Shown here: in pieces, positions 8,641 through 17,198 of the stretch
How the letters are laid out: each line of letters begins with the position of its first letter
Position numbering within the stretch: position 1 is the stretch's first letter
Assembly (NCBI GenBank): GCA_027858965.1
Contig: JAQIBS010000168.1
Coordinates: 1-64,000, forward strand
From: Kiritimatiellia bacterium
Lineage (GTDB): Bacteria; Verrucomicrobiota; Kiritimatiellia; RFP12; UBA1067
Direction: 5' to 3'
Length of the DNA stretch: 64,000 bases
Position numbers and translations under genes: made by a program
The notes under the pieces: model-generated
What the model saw: the letters and a program-made list of their open reading frames with translations, nothing else
Databases searched by the model: none
What the model was told of the DNA's origin: nothing

Positions 8641-11600
8641 CTACCGAAGGAGAAGAATTGTTCCGGGTGCTGCATATCTGACATACGCCTCTTTTGCAGA
8701 ATCATTGACTTTCAAGCTCCATCCCTGTGTAAGCCCGCTGACACTCACCGATGAAAGATCACCACCTGTCACCGTCCCGGTCCAGGTCAAGACCGTAATT
8801 GTATCAGCACGGCGTGTTGTCCAGACACTCTCCTCCAGTGCGGTAATATCTATCGCCGTTCCGCTGTCGATCACCAGGTCTCCATTCAAAGTCACAAGGT
8901 CATTGGCAGCCAGACCGATATCCAGAGCTAGCGTTCCATTGAGATTCAGGACCGTTGGAGTAAACGCACTGCCAAGTGTCAGTTTTCCACAACTTGCGAC
9001 ATCAGCACCCGGAGCGAGCGTGCCGTCAACCGAGATAGATACACCTGGCTGTTGCTCAATAGCACCACTGCCACCCAGAACACTGCCGACATCAGCAATG
9101 AAATTTCCTCCTGCGGTATTGGTTCCGTTGACAAACAGCGCCCCTTCATAAACATGGGTTACAATAGCATAGCTGTTTGATCCACTCAGATAGGTAGCTC
9201 CTGATCCGTACTTCACCAGATTCATATTGCTGCCGCTCATGTTACATGCCAGTGTCTGAATATTGGTCACCAGCAGCTCAACCGTATTATTGGCTACAAA
9301 CGCGATTGGACCGAAATCCGCACCATCAGCGAGAACAAGTTTACTATTGCCTGTTTTTTCAAAGCCTCCGTCACCGGCATCCGACGAACTGAAGACCGCA
9401 CCACGCCAGAGTGCTCTTTTAGAAGTGGACTGATAAGCAACCTGCACCAGCAATGTTTCATTGGTGACATCCACCGGGTTCATCCAGGTCACTTCATCGG
9501 TTGCATAGTCATTCTGCAGACGCAGGCGTGCAGGAGAAAAGCCATCCACTCCCATGGTCAGCTGTCGACTGTCGCCCCCCAGATTAACGGTGAACGGACC
9601 ACCATAAGCTGCAAAACCGCCGCCAAAAGCCCCGCTGTTATTGTTCGCATAGCCTGGGGCTACATCGTTAACCTCACCCCAGCGAACCTCTCCAGACTCA
9701 CTGCCGGGCGCACGATCAAAGGTGCCGGTCATCTCCAATATGCCGCCGCCGGTATTAACATCACCGCGTCCGCAGAGATCGATATTGATTTTTGTAGGCA
9801 GGCTCTTTTCATCCATCAGCCGCAACATACCATGCACAGCCAGGTCACCTTTAAAAGCGCTGTTATCACCGCTCAGTTTAACCACACTGCGCACACCGCC
9901 TCCGGTCCAGTGATTCATCACCATCACACCCTCACCGCTGATATTACCGGCCACATCAAAAAGAATGCGGCCTGCATGCGTATTGTCATCACCAAAGAAG
10001 GTCAGACCGCCACCGCAGACACGGATGTTACGATTAGAGTGCAGATTGATCGTCACACTCTCATCCGCCGGTGCACGCAACATAGCCATGCCGGAGGTCA
10101 TGATGTTGTTGGTCGGCTGTGCAGGCACGGGTCCCAGAGAGAGGTCATCCGCAATGGCCAATGCGGTATCCAGGATCACCGTACCGCCGGAATAGGTGTT
10201 GGTCGGTTGCGTCAGCTCGACCAAAGGTCCAGTCGCAATGGACATATTAACAGCATCCCACTCACGTCCGTAGGCAAACAGAGCGATCGGGGTAGCTCCA
10301 TTATCTGAGATCAGCGAATCGACAATCAAACCAGACTGGCCACCAACTACATTGCGCCTCGAAATATTATCATGGAAATCATAGAGCATCAGATCCACAC
10401 CATTACCGCTGGTCAGTGTGCCACCTGTGATGCGTGTATTCCTGGTTGCTCCGTTGCGGGCCACAACAGTGCCGCTGCCGACCACCGTTGTGCCGGGTTC
10501 CTGCAAGGTCAACGTTACAGCATCCTCCATGCGTAGGCTGTTGGCAGCCAAACCGGAGGCAGCTGAACTTGACATCATCCAGAAGTTGCTTGTCGCACCG
10601 AATCCGTCGTCGTAGGTCTCCAGAGCCACAATTTTACCGTCATTATCAAGGGTGCAGAGAGTGCTGGTAATTCCGATAAAAGCGCCGGGTACAACGGGAT
10701 TCCCTGATCCGAAAGCAATCTCCGATGCATCTCCTTCGACAACCACACTCAGGTTGGTGTAGGTTGTTATACGGATGGCGCCGCCGGGCTGACGCCGGGC
10801 TGTATCAAAAATCAAGGCAGCCGCATTCAAAGAGGTATTTACCATTGTATAATAGAGACCGCGACCGAATGCGACATCCAGCAAGCTGTAATGCTGCTGA
10901 TAGACGGTACCGTCGGTACCGCAAGGCAGATAGATCTTGCCTCCGCCATATTCACCGCCCATGATCAGGGTTGCATCCGGATTGATCAGATCCCACTTGG
11001 CCGGAGTATTGCCACTGGCGGTACCACTGCCGTTCTGAAACTCCGCATTCTCGCCGCTCACACGAACTCTGGAGAGATTGGGTGCGCCATCACTGCTGGT
11101 GGACTGCAGGAACAGTCCCTTTTTTGCAAAATATTCGCCATCGAAGATCGGCTGGGAGTACATCACCAGACGCTGCGAGCCACTCAGCATCAGCGGGCCT
11201 GTTATATTTTCAGTCAGCATCGCCGATGCCGAGCCGCCGATGCCGCCGCCACCGTTAAAGCCAGCCGTCACAACATCAGAGGACGTATATCCCTGACCGC
11301 AGCAGGTAACCACCACACCGGTAACGACACCACTGCTGTGATCAATAAACGCCACGGCTGTTGCATTGCTGCCGCTGCCGCCGGAGATAGTAACGCGCGG
11401 CGGAGCCAGATAACCGCTGCCACCATTACTGAGAGTCAATCCTGATACTCCCCAACCACCGGGATTCTGCAATTCACCGGTGATCCGCGTACCGCTGCTC
11501 CCGGAATGCTTGATTTCCAGACCACCCTCATACAGCGTGACTGAACCGATGGTGCCAAAAAGCGTCGTCAATTCTGATGTTCTGACAAGATCCAGAACAC

Positions 11601-12699
11601 CTCCGTCCCCATTCAGATAGGATTGCCCACCCGAGTGACCTCTTGTAATACTCGCTGCACACAAAGTACCGCCCCGGTTGAGGTTGACAACGGCTGTGCC
11701 GGTTGAGAGATGGGTTGTCGAACGCAAATAGACAGCCCTTGTACTTTTCACGACAGCGTCGCCATCTACGGTTAGCTCAGCATAGGAATCAGCAGAAGAG
11801 GAGGATGCTTCTGAAAGCAGCTTGATGTGCACATCAAACCAGGAAGAACCGCCGTCGGCATAGTAAACACCCTCCGTTCCGTCATATCCGCCGCAGATGT
11901 CAAAATGGTAGTCAGCTAAGACACCATTGGTATTGACCTGCAACTGCCCCCCACGCTGATAGAAGAGCGAGGTGGAATCATCTTTAACACACAGACGATA
12001 GCGTGTGTTGCCCGCACCATACGGCAGATCCAGAACACCACCTGAAAGTTCGTAGTAACCATATCCATAATAACCGGGAAGAAAGCGTCCTACCGATCGA
12101 ACCAGGCCGCCCTCCTGAATAATTGAGCCGACAGAACCAGGTTCCCGCCCTAGAGAGATCCCATAGTCTGTATCCGTTGTACTCAGCAGCAGCTTTGCAT
12201 TGTCCCTGATTATGACCCGTCCATTAGCGTTGTCGGCATTGCCCACATAAAGGGCATGATCATTGGTGGCAGAAAAAACCGCATTGCCGGAGAGAGTCAG
12301 CCAGACCATCTCACCAGCCTCCTCGCCCACACTCAAGATTTTCTTACTACCTGAAATCAGAGATCCCCGCAATTCGGTCCGTCCCTTGACAAGGGTAAGC
12401 CAATCCAAGGCAAGCATCCCGTCAAAGATACGCACAGAGCTATTATCGGGATTATCCACCTTTAATCCCGTAATTTCAGATATGCCTTCATCCGCATTAA
12501 CCACTGCACCGGATGTAAAGGTATTGGCAAAAAGGGCTGTATCACCACTACCAGGGACCACACCACCGGACCAGTTATTGACATCAGACCAGTCGCCATT
12601 TTCGGTAGCACTCCAGCTACGATCCGCCGCCAACGCATTCACAGTAAAACACAAAACCGCCAACATAATTACACAACATAATGATAATCTTCTAAGCAT
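8641..12699 (-). CDS. Autotransporter-associated beta-strand repeat protein (giant exported protein)
   Basis: The start is set at 12699: MLRRLSLCCVIMLAVLCFTVNALA is a Sec signal preceded by AGGAGAGGG. The 31 extra ORF residues come from repeat-B-like sequence. About 1352 residues of Gly/Asn/Thr/Ser-rich beta-helix sequence follow. The autotransporter-associated repeat is clear near the C-terminus (FVNGTNTAGGNFIADVGSVLGGSGAI; LAPGADVASCGKLTLGSAF). This architecture is abundant in PVC bacteria as secreted or surface passenger-like proteins. No barrel domain and no PEP-CTERM tail is visible; the protein ends APGTILLLR. A large surface adhesin or glycan-associated protein is plausible, but the function is unknown. 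Confidence 0.8.
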   Translation of the reverse strand: MLRRLSLCCVIMLAVLCFTVNALAADRSWSATENGDWSDVNNWSGGVVPGSGDTALFANTFTSGAVVNADEGISEITGLKVDNPDNSSVRIFDGMLALDWLTLVKGRTELRGSLISGSKKILSVGEEAGEMVWLTLSGNAVFSATNDHALYVGNADNANGRVIIRDNAKLLLSTTDTDYGISLGREPGSVGSIIQEGGLVRSVGRFLPGYYGYGYYELSGGVLDLPYGAGNTRYRLCVKDDSTSLFYQRGGQLQVNTNGVLADYHFDICGGYDGTEGVYYADGGSSWFDVHIKLLSEASSSSADSYAELTVDGDAVVKSTRAVYLRSTTHLSTGTAVVNLNRGGTLCAASITRGHSGGQSYLNGDGGVLDLVRTSELTTLFGTIGSVTLYEGGLEIKHSGSSGTRITGELQNPGGWGVSGLTLSNGGSGYLAPPRVTISGGSGSNATAVAFIDHSSGVVTGVVVTCCGQGYTSSDVVTAGFNGGGGIGGSASAMLTENITGPLMLSGSQRLVMYSQPIFDGEYFAKKGLFLQSTSSDGAPNLSRVRVSGENAEFQNGSGTASGNTPAKWDLINPDATLIMGGEYGGGKIYLPCGTDGTVYQQHYSLLDVAFGRGLYYTMVNTSLNAAALIFDTARRQPGGAIRITTYTNLSVVVEGDASEIAFGSGNPVVPGAFIGITSTLCTLDNDGKIVALETYDDGFGATSNFWMMSSSAASGLAANSLRMEDAVTLTLQEPGTTVVGSGTVVARNGATRNTRITGGTLTSGNGVDLMLYDFHDNISRRNVVGGQSGLIVDSLISDNGATPIALFAYGREWDAVNMSIATGPLVELTQPTNTYSGGTVILDTALAIADDLSLGPVPAQPTNNIMTSGMAMLRAPADESVTINLHSNRNIRVCGGGLTFFGDDNTHAGRILFDVAGNISGEGVMVMNHWTGGGVRSVVKLSGDNSAFKGDLAVHGMLRLMDEKSLPTKINIDLCGRGDVNTGGGILEMTGTFDRAPGSESGEVRWGEVNDVAPGYANNNSGAFGGGFAAYGGPFTVNLGGDSRQLTMGVDGFSPARLRLQNDYATDEVTWMNPVDVTNETLLVQVAYQSTSKRALWRGAVFSSSDAGDGGFEKTGNSKLVLADGADFGPIAFVANNTVELLVTNIQTLACNMSGSNMNLVKYGSGATYLSGSNSYAIVTHVYEGALFVNGTNTAGGNFIADVGSVLGGSGAIEQQPGVSISVDGTLAPGADVASCGKLTLGSAFTPTVLNLNGTLALDIGLAANDLVTLNGDLVIDSGTAIDITALEESVWTTRRADTITVLTWTGTVTGGDLSSVSVSGLTQGWSLKVNDSAKEAYVRYAAPGTILLLR

Positions 12700-12732
12700 G
12701 ACCCTCTCCTGTATGTAGTTCCAAAATACTAA

Positions 12733-12756
12733 CGTTGCTTTCAGTCGCAACCAAGT
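12733..12756. repeat. Dispersed repeat B copy
   Basis: gttgctttcagtcgcaaccaag matches the copies at 8400 and 51204. It lies about 35 nt upstream of the beta-strand-repeat gene start on the minus strand. Confidence 0.65.
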
Positions 12757-12759
12757 GTA

Positions 12760-13202
12760 GTAGTCGTTCATAGAACGGCTACTACATTTCAATTTATTGA
12801 CTTTTACAACATTCTTATATTAACGTCTGATCTATCTTTAAGACAAGAATAAAAAGAGTGCGTAAAGGTTAGTAGTGCTATTCGGCAATTCGACAGGCTC
12901 ACTACAGGCAAGTTCAGGTGTTTAGCATTTCAGGCTGTAGGCTATTAGGTGAAATTCATCTGAATTTTATACATGAATATTGGTCTTTGTTGTCGGTATC
13001 GCAATCAGCATCGGTATCGAATCTTATCCCATGGTTGCTGCGTTCGATAGCGATACCGAGTAGCGATGATTCACCCATTAAAAACTCGGAAGAACCTAAA
13101 ACAAGCAATGTGCATGTAAAATAAACCTTCCACTTTTGCTCGCCCGAGAATTCCACTTTTGCTCACCGCCCAACAATGCTAGTGAAATCACTTGCTTATA
13201 TC
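12760..13202. other. Intergenic region with mixed low-complexity arrays
   Basis: No credible gene was found. It holds ttcgacaggctcactacaggcaag (12888-12912; a related form is near 37437), an array-like tttagcatttcaggctgtaggctattaggtg (12917-12952), and a cggtatcg-rich stretch with inverted gatagcgataccgag (12990-13065). The phrase ttccacttttgctc also occurs twice (near 13129 and 13151). The 12956-13156 ORF is a shadow of this composition. Confidence 0.5.
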
Positions 13203-13216
13203 AGAACAAATGTTCT
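13203..13216. promoter_or_regulatory. Candidate SOS (LexA) operator, GAAC-N4-GTTC type
   Basis: AGAACAAATGTTCT is a perfect 5-bp dyad with a 4-nt spacer, identical in form to the Gram-positive-type LexA box GAACnnnnGTTC. It ends 11 nt before the preferred start (13228) of the LexA/UmuD-like gene, a fitting position for autorepression. Confidence 0.65.
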
Positions 13217-13227
13217 ATTATTGCGAA

Positions 13228-13815
13228 ATGGCACCAAAATCAAAGATAAATAAACGAATTCCCGTTTTACGGGATTATATACGACAGACGGGACGCGCTC
13301 CCACGCTGCAGGAGCTGTGTGAAATTTTTGATGTTAAGTCAAAAAACACCGCTACTTTAATGGCCAGGCGTTTTATTGAGGCGGGCGTTCTCAACAAAAC
13401 AGCGAGCGGCCGTCTCTGTGTTCCTGCCCGCATGGGAAGCCCTATGAAATTACTGGGCAGTGTGAGTGCCGGATTTCCATCCCCGGCTGAGGAGTCGCTG
13501 CTCGACACAGTGAGTCTGGAAGAGTTTCTGATACAGCGCCCGGATTCCACCTTTATGCTGCGGGTAGATGGTGACTCTATGATTAATGCCGGCATTCTGC
13601 CGAATGACATTGTGTTAATTGAACGCGGTCGCGCAGCCGCAAACGGAGATATTGTGATTGCCTGTGTGGATGAAGAGTGGACAATGAAGTATTACTATAA
13701 AACAGGTCGCGATGTCCGTCTTGAACCAGCTAACAAAAACTACAAAACCATTCGCCCTGAGCGTTCGCTGAGCATTGAGGGGGTTGTGTGCAGCGTAGTA
13801 CGCAAGCTTAATTAG
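13228..13815 (+). CDS. LexA/UmuD-like S24 family repressor-protease
   Basis: The ORF opens at a TTG at 13192, but the ATG at 13228 (MAPKSKINKRIPVLRDYIRQTG) starts the fold properly and leaves the SOS-like box upstream. The N-terminal winged helix-turn-helix (RAPTLQELCEIFDVKSKNTA) precedes a cleavage-type stretch (LGSVSAGFPSP, AG bond). The S24 protease core has MLRVDGDSMINAGILPNDI (catalytic Ser in GDSM) and NGDIVIACVDEEWTMKYY (catalytic Lys). It is about 196 residues, typical of LexA. It either represses SOS genes or acts as the self-cleaving partner of the adjacent Y-family polymerase. The next gene is 163 nt downstream. Confidence 0.85.
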   Translation: MAPKSKINKRIPVLRDYIRQTGRAPTLQELCEIFDVKSKNTATLMARRFIEAGVLNKTASGRLCVPARMGSPMKLLGSVSAGFPSPAEESLLDTVSLEEFLIQRPDSTFMLRVDGDSMINAGILPNDIVLIERGRAAANGDIVIACVDEEWTMKYYYKTGRDVRLEPANKNYKTIRPERSLSIEGVVCSVVRKLN

Positions 13816-13961
13816 GGGATAGGGAGCTGAAGGGGTTAGGGAGCTGGAGGGAGCTGAAGGGAGCTGAAGGGGTTAGAGACATAAAGAACACTGTAACTAA
13901 TCAAAGACACATTGTGAATTATTTTGTCTACCCTTATCCCCTCCAGCTCCCTATCCCCTAA
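13812..13961. repeat. Inverted array pair between the lexA-like gene and the polymerase gene
   Basis: TTAGGGGATAGGGAGCTG (13812-13829) is the exact reverse complement of CAGCTCCCTATCCCCTAA (13944-13961), an 18-bp stem with a loop of about 114 nt. The left arm includes the TAG stop region and continues as gggagctgaagg repeats. The right arm is G-poor and lies just ahead of the polymerase ATG. Confidence 0.9.
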
Positions 13962-13978
13962 ATCATCTAATCACCCCT

Positions 13979-15256
13979 ATGACAAACGAATGTACAATGC
14001 TGCATGTGGATGCGGATGGTTTCTTTGCCTCCGTGGAGCAATCACTTAACCCTTCATTGCGAGGCAAACCGGTTGTCACCGGTGCAGAGCGAGGAATCAT
14101 TGCTGCCGCAAGCTATGAGGCCAAAGCTCTCAATATCGGACGCGGCATGCAGCTGCACGAAGCGAAAGCGCTCTGCCCGAGGCTAGTGATCCTTCCCTCG
14201 GATTATGAATCCTACAGCATCTACTCCAACCGCATCTTTAATATCCTGCGTCGTTTCACCCCCTCCATAGAGGAGTATTCTATTGATGAGGCATTTGCTG
14301 AGATTGCAACAGGCCGAGATGTCTGTTTTGAGACACCGGAAATGCTTGCCGCAGAGCTCCGAAAAACAGTTCGACAGGAGCTGGGACTGACAGTCTCGGT
14401 AGGCATCAGCCTGACAAAAACCCTAACGAAAATCTGCTCCAAATTCCGCAAGCCCGATAATCAAACTGTTTTAAGAGCAGAGCATATTCCCCTCATGTTG
14501 AAAATCACTCCGATTGAGAAGGTCTGGGGAATCGGAAATGCAAGCGCAAAAAAACTCCTGCAATACGGCATCAGCTCTGCATTGGATTTTACTCAGATGA
14601 ATGAGTCTGCCGTAAAAAAGCTGCTCCACAAACCTGGCCATGAAACATGGCACGAGCTGCAGGGACATCAACGGTTCCGTTTGAACGAGAACCCCTTCCG
14701 AACATATGATTCTATGATGAAAGGGCATACATTCTCGCCACCCAGCAACAACCCTGATTTTATTTTTGCGGAAGCGGTTAATAACATGGAGCGGGCTCTG
14801 GCCAAGTTGCGGCGTCACCGACATCTGACCAGAGAGATCGGTCTCTCGCTACGCCTCAAAGAGTACCATCATCAATCAGCCGCACTACGCACCTCGCTGC
14901 CAACCGACAACAACCGGGAGCTGATTGCACTGCTTCGCCAGCTGTTTACAGCACTGTTTATTCATGGACAAACCTATCGTTCCACAACTGTCTGGCTGGC
15001 AAATCTGGAACCTCCGCATCTGCGACAACCGGATCTCTTTGAAGCGCGCCCGCAGAGCGCAGAACAAACCCAGCTGCATCAGACAATCGATAAACTAAAC
15101 AAACGTTTTGGAAGTAACAGCGTTCAATCCGCAGCACTGCTGAATTTACGGGAGAAACCGACACACTCGCGAGATGCAAAACCGAAACGTTATGACAAAC
15201 TGCTCAAAGGGGAGACGAAGGTAAGACACCTTAACATCCCCCGCATGACGCTATAG
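13979..15256 (+). CDS. dinB: Y-family DNA polymerase (DinB/UmuC type)
   Basis: A 425-residue translesion polymerase. The catalytic acids lie in MLHVDADGFFASVEQ and EEYSIDEAFAE. The fingers motif is AAASYEAKALNIGRGM, the helix-hairpin-helix region is KVWGIGNASAKKLLQYG, and a little-finger domain follows. No zinc or RecA-type extension is present, and the overall size is nearer UmuC (about 420) than minimal DinB (about 350). Pairing with the upstream S24 protein and its LexA-type box makes SOS-induced mutagenic synthesis the likely role. There is no Shine-Dalgarno sequence; the ATG follows a G-poor array. UmuC-like naming is an alternative. Confidence 0.88.
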   Translation: MTNECTMLHVDADGFFASVEQSLNPSLRGKPVVTGAERGIIAAASYEAKALNIGRGMQLHEAKALCPRLVILPSDYESYSIYSNRIFNILRRFTPSIEEYSIDEAFAEIATGRDVCFETPEMLAAELRKTVRQELGLTVSVGISLTKTLTKICSKFRKPDNQTVLRAEHIPLMLKITPIEKVWGIGNASAKKLLQYGISSALDFTQMNESAVKKLLHKPGHETWHELQGHQRFRLNENPFRTYDSMMKGHTFSPPSNNPDFIFAEAVNNMERALAKLRRHRHLTREIGLSLRLKEYHHQSAALRTSLPTDNNRELIALLRQLFTALFIHGQTYRSTTVWLANLEPPHLRQPDLFEARPQSAEQTQLHQTIDKLNKRFGSNSVQSAALLNLREKPTHSRDAKPKRYDKLLKGETKVRHLNIPRMTL

Positions 15257-15273
15257 TAGCACCAGATACGCCC

Positions 15274-16998
15274 CTACCTGACAATCTCCACTCCATCCGG
15301 AGCCTTTATTGTGCTTTTAATTTTCCCATCCGCCCCTTTTTCATGACGGACTTTTATCACACCCAGCGGTGTTGGGAAACTACCCTCAGCCCACTGCAGA
15401 TCACCCAGCTCTGGTTTAACACTGACTTTCCTACATCCTGCCGCAACTGGCTGAATACCAAGCACATGTGCTGTCAGCCAGGGTGCTGGACCGGAGGCCC
15501 AGCCATGGCAGAAACTGTGACGAAAGCCCTTGTAGCAGTAAGCACCGTAATCACCATGGATATCCTTCTTTCCCTCAATCGCCATCTGATCAATATGAAA
15601 GGCATTATTTGTCCAGCTGACATTGAAATCCTCCCAGAAGCTGGTGGCACCCATATCCAACATAGCCCCCCAGTAATCACGTACAGTATCAATTCCCAGC
15701 TGCACATCACCAGCCTCAGCCATCGCCTCAAGCATATAATAACCATAGAAGGTGGAAACGCCCACGGTGTCATTCTTAGCCAGCACCTCGTTATGCATCT
15801 CCGCTGCAGAGCGCAATCCGGCCAGAGCCAGCAGGGCAGCGGCCGCTTTACTCTCATGCGGTTCAGGAATATATTTTTGCAAACGGGCCGCACCGGCTTC
15901 ACACTTTGCCTTTAAATCACTGTCGCCCAGCACCTCTGCCATTTCCACGCCGTTTCTATAAGTCATCAACATCAGCGACTGCATGCCGGCATCTACCGCC
16001 GGACGGTTGGCCTGGGTCGGCCAATCAAGAAAACCACTCGGCAGGGCACAGGCATTATTGGCCCCGATGTGCTTATCAAGATTCGCGAAGACCTCTTTAA
16101 TATACTTCTGATGCCCTTTTAGATACTCAAGGTTGCCGGTATAGAAATACCAGTCATGCTGGCAGCGCAGCCACCAGAGGGTATAAGAGGGCATGCCATT
16201 CATCCAACCATCAGCGGCAGTTGTTGACTGCATATAGTCAAGAGATGCATTAACCACATCCTGCGGACCGAATACAGCCATCATCGACATCACCTCTGGA
16301 TGCATATCCCCCATCCAGACAAGACGATCGCGCTTGATGCCATCCCAGATATACTCCTGACAACATAGATGCAACGTACGTGCAGCAGTCTTCCAGACAT
16401 CATTAACACGCTCATCACTACACTTGAATGATCCCAGCTGCGGCATATCACGCATCAGGGTCACAGCCCTGATTGATTCAAGACTGAGCACACCCTTAGT
16501 AATCAGATCAACTCGCACAAAACGAAACCCGCTGTTGCCAATCTCACGACTTCCAAGCCAGGGAAGATCAACTACGCTATCACGAATTGCATGGTCGTTA
16601 CAGGCACCGCGTTCCCCTAACTCAGCCATAGCTTCGGCAACCGACTCACCGAAACGCACACGCACCTTGAGTCCCTTACCGCTTGGACCTCCTGCGGCCA
16701 AGTGTACACCTCCATGCAATTCACGACCGAAATCAACGAGCACCGATGCAGCCTCTCCCTTATTCTCCATACGGCAACCGGAACCGGTCAGAAAGACACC
16801 TTCAGGCACCTGTCCATATTTTTTTGTCAGCAGGATCTTTGGATTAGCGATCGAGGATTTATCGCTATTCGGTGATGTCCATACAACACGTGTCGGCATC
16901 ACAAATGAACGTACGCGGGGATCACGGGTTTCACCAGCTGTTAATGATACGACCGCACAACACAGGAGTGTAGCCGCGATGATGTTTGTTTTCTTCAT
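15274..16998 (-). CDS. GH78-like alpha-L-rhamnosidase family protein, exported
   Basis: About 574 residues with a signal peptide (MKKTNIIAATLLCCAVVSLTAG). The ATG at 16998 has GGAAA at good spacing; an upstream ATG at 17013 is also open. A beta-sandwich (VLVDFGRELHGGVHL) precedes the (alpha/alpha)6 barrel. The GH78 signature region is IWDGIKRDRLVWMGDMHPE. Further conserved parts are GWMNGMPSYTLWWL and FCHGWASGPAPWL, and a C-terminal beta domain follows (VSVKPELGDLQWAEGSFPTPLG). It would release terminal rhamnose from glycans. It is next to a sulfatase on the same strand, suggesting degradation of a sulfated rhamnose-bearing polysaccharide. The exact specificity is inferred. Confidence 0.82.
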   Translation of the reverse strand: MKKTNIIAATLLCCAVVSLTAGETRDPRVRSFVMPTRVVWTSPNSDKSSIANPKILLTKKYGQVPEGVFLTGSGCRMENKGEAASVLVDFGRELHGGVHLAAGGPSGKGLKVRVRFGESVAEAMAELGERGACNDHAIRDSVVDLPWLGSREIGNSGFRFVRVDLITKGVLSLESIRAVTLMRDMPQLGSFKCSDERVNDVWKTAARTLHLCCQEYIWDGIKRDRLVWMGDMHPEVMSMMAVFGPQDVVNASLDYMQSTTAADGWMNGMPSYTLWWLRCQHDWYFYTGNLEYLKGHQKYIKEVFANLDKHIGANNACALPSGFLDWPTQANRPAVDAGMQSLMLMTYRNGVEMAEVLGDSDLKAKCEAGAARLQKYIPEPHESKAAAALLALAGLRSAAEMHNEVLAKNDTVGVSTFYGYYMLEAMAEAGDVQLGIDTVRDYWGAMLDMGATSFWEDFNVSWTNNAFHIDQMAIEGKKDIHGDYGAYCYKGFRHSFCHGWASGPAPWLTAHVLGIQPVAAGCRKVSVKPELGDLQWAEGSFPTPLGVIKVRHEKGADGKIKSTIKAPDGVEIVR

Positions 16999-17051
16999 TT
17001 TGATTTTTTCCATTTATTTATTTCAAAAGCACAGGGTATCGGGCATGGGGC

Positions 17052-17155
17052 ATAGCGAAAAGAATCTGATGATTCTTCGCTATAGTCGAGCTCGTAGCGC
17101 TCGGCTTACTGATTCTTTGCTGGCAGCACAGTAGGCCGGGCGCTATGAGCCCGGA
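17052..17155. repeat. Intergenic hairpins
   Basis: ATAGCGAA...GAATC (17052-17066) pairs with GATTCTTCGCTAT (17071-17083), apart from a two-base bulge. Further on, gtaggccgggcgctatgagcccgg (near 17131-17154) is a second imperfect palindrome, and its reverse complement resembles gctcatagcgctcgacctac at 18963-18983. These look like dispersed palindromes, not a gene. Confidence 0.55.
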
Positions 17156-17198
17156 CAACACTTTTCACATACCACGTTCTACTTCCCACAAAATCCCG

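Noticed and set aside
8641-8700. PEP-CTERM sorting tail on the beta-strand-repeat protein
   Set aside because: No PEP motif, transmembrane helix or basic end; it ends APGTILLLR.
10891-11445. Plus-strand ORF of 184 aa inside the beta-strand-repeat gene
   Set aside because: Shadow of the Gly/Thr-rich minus-strand gene; low-complexity translation.
12956-13156. Minus ORF of 66 aa before the lexA-like gene
   Set aside because: Lies in low-complexity gap sequence and has no ribosome site or domain.
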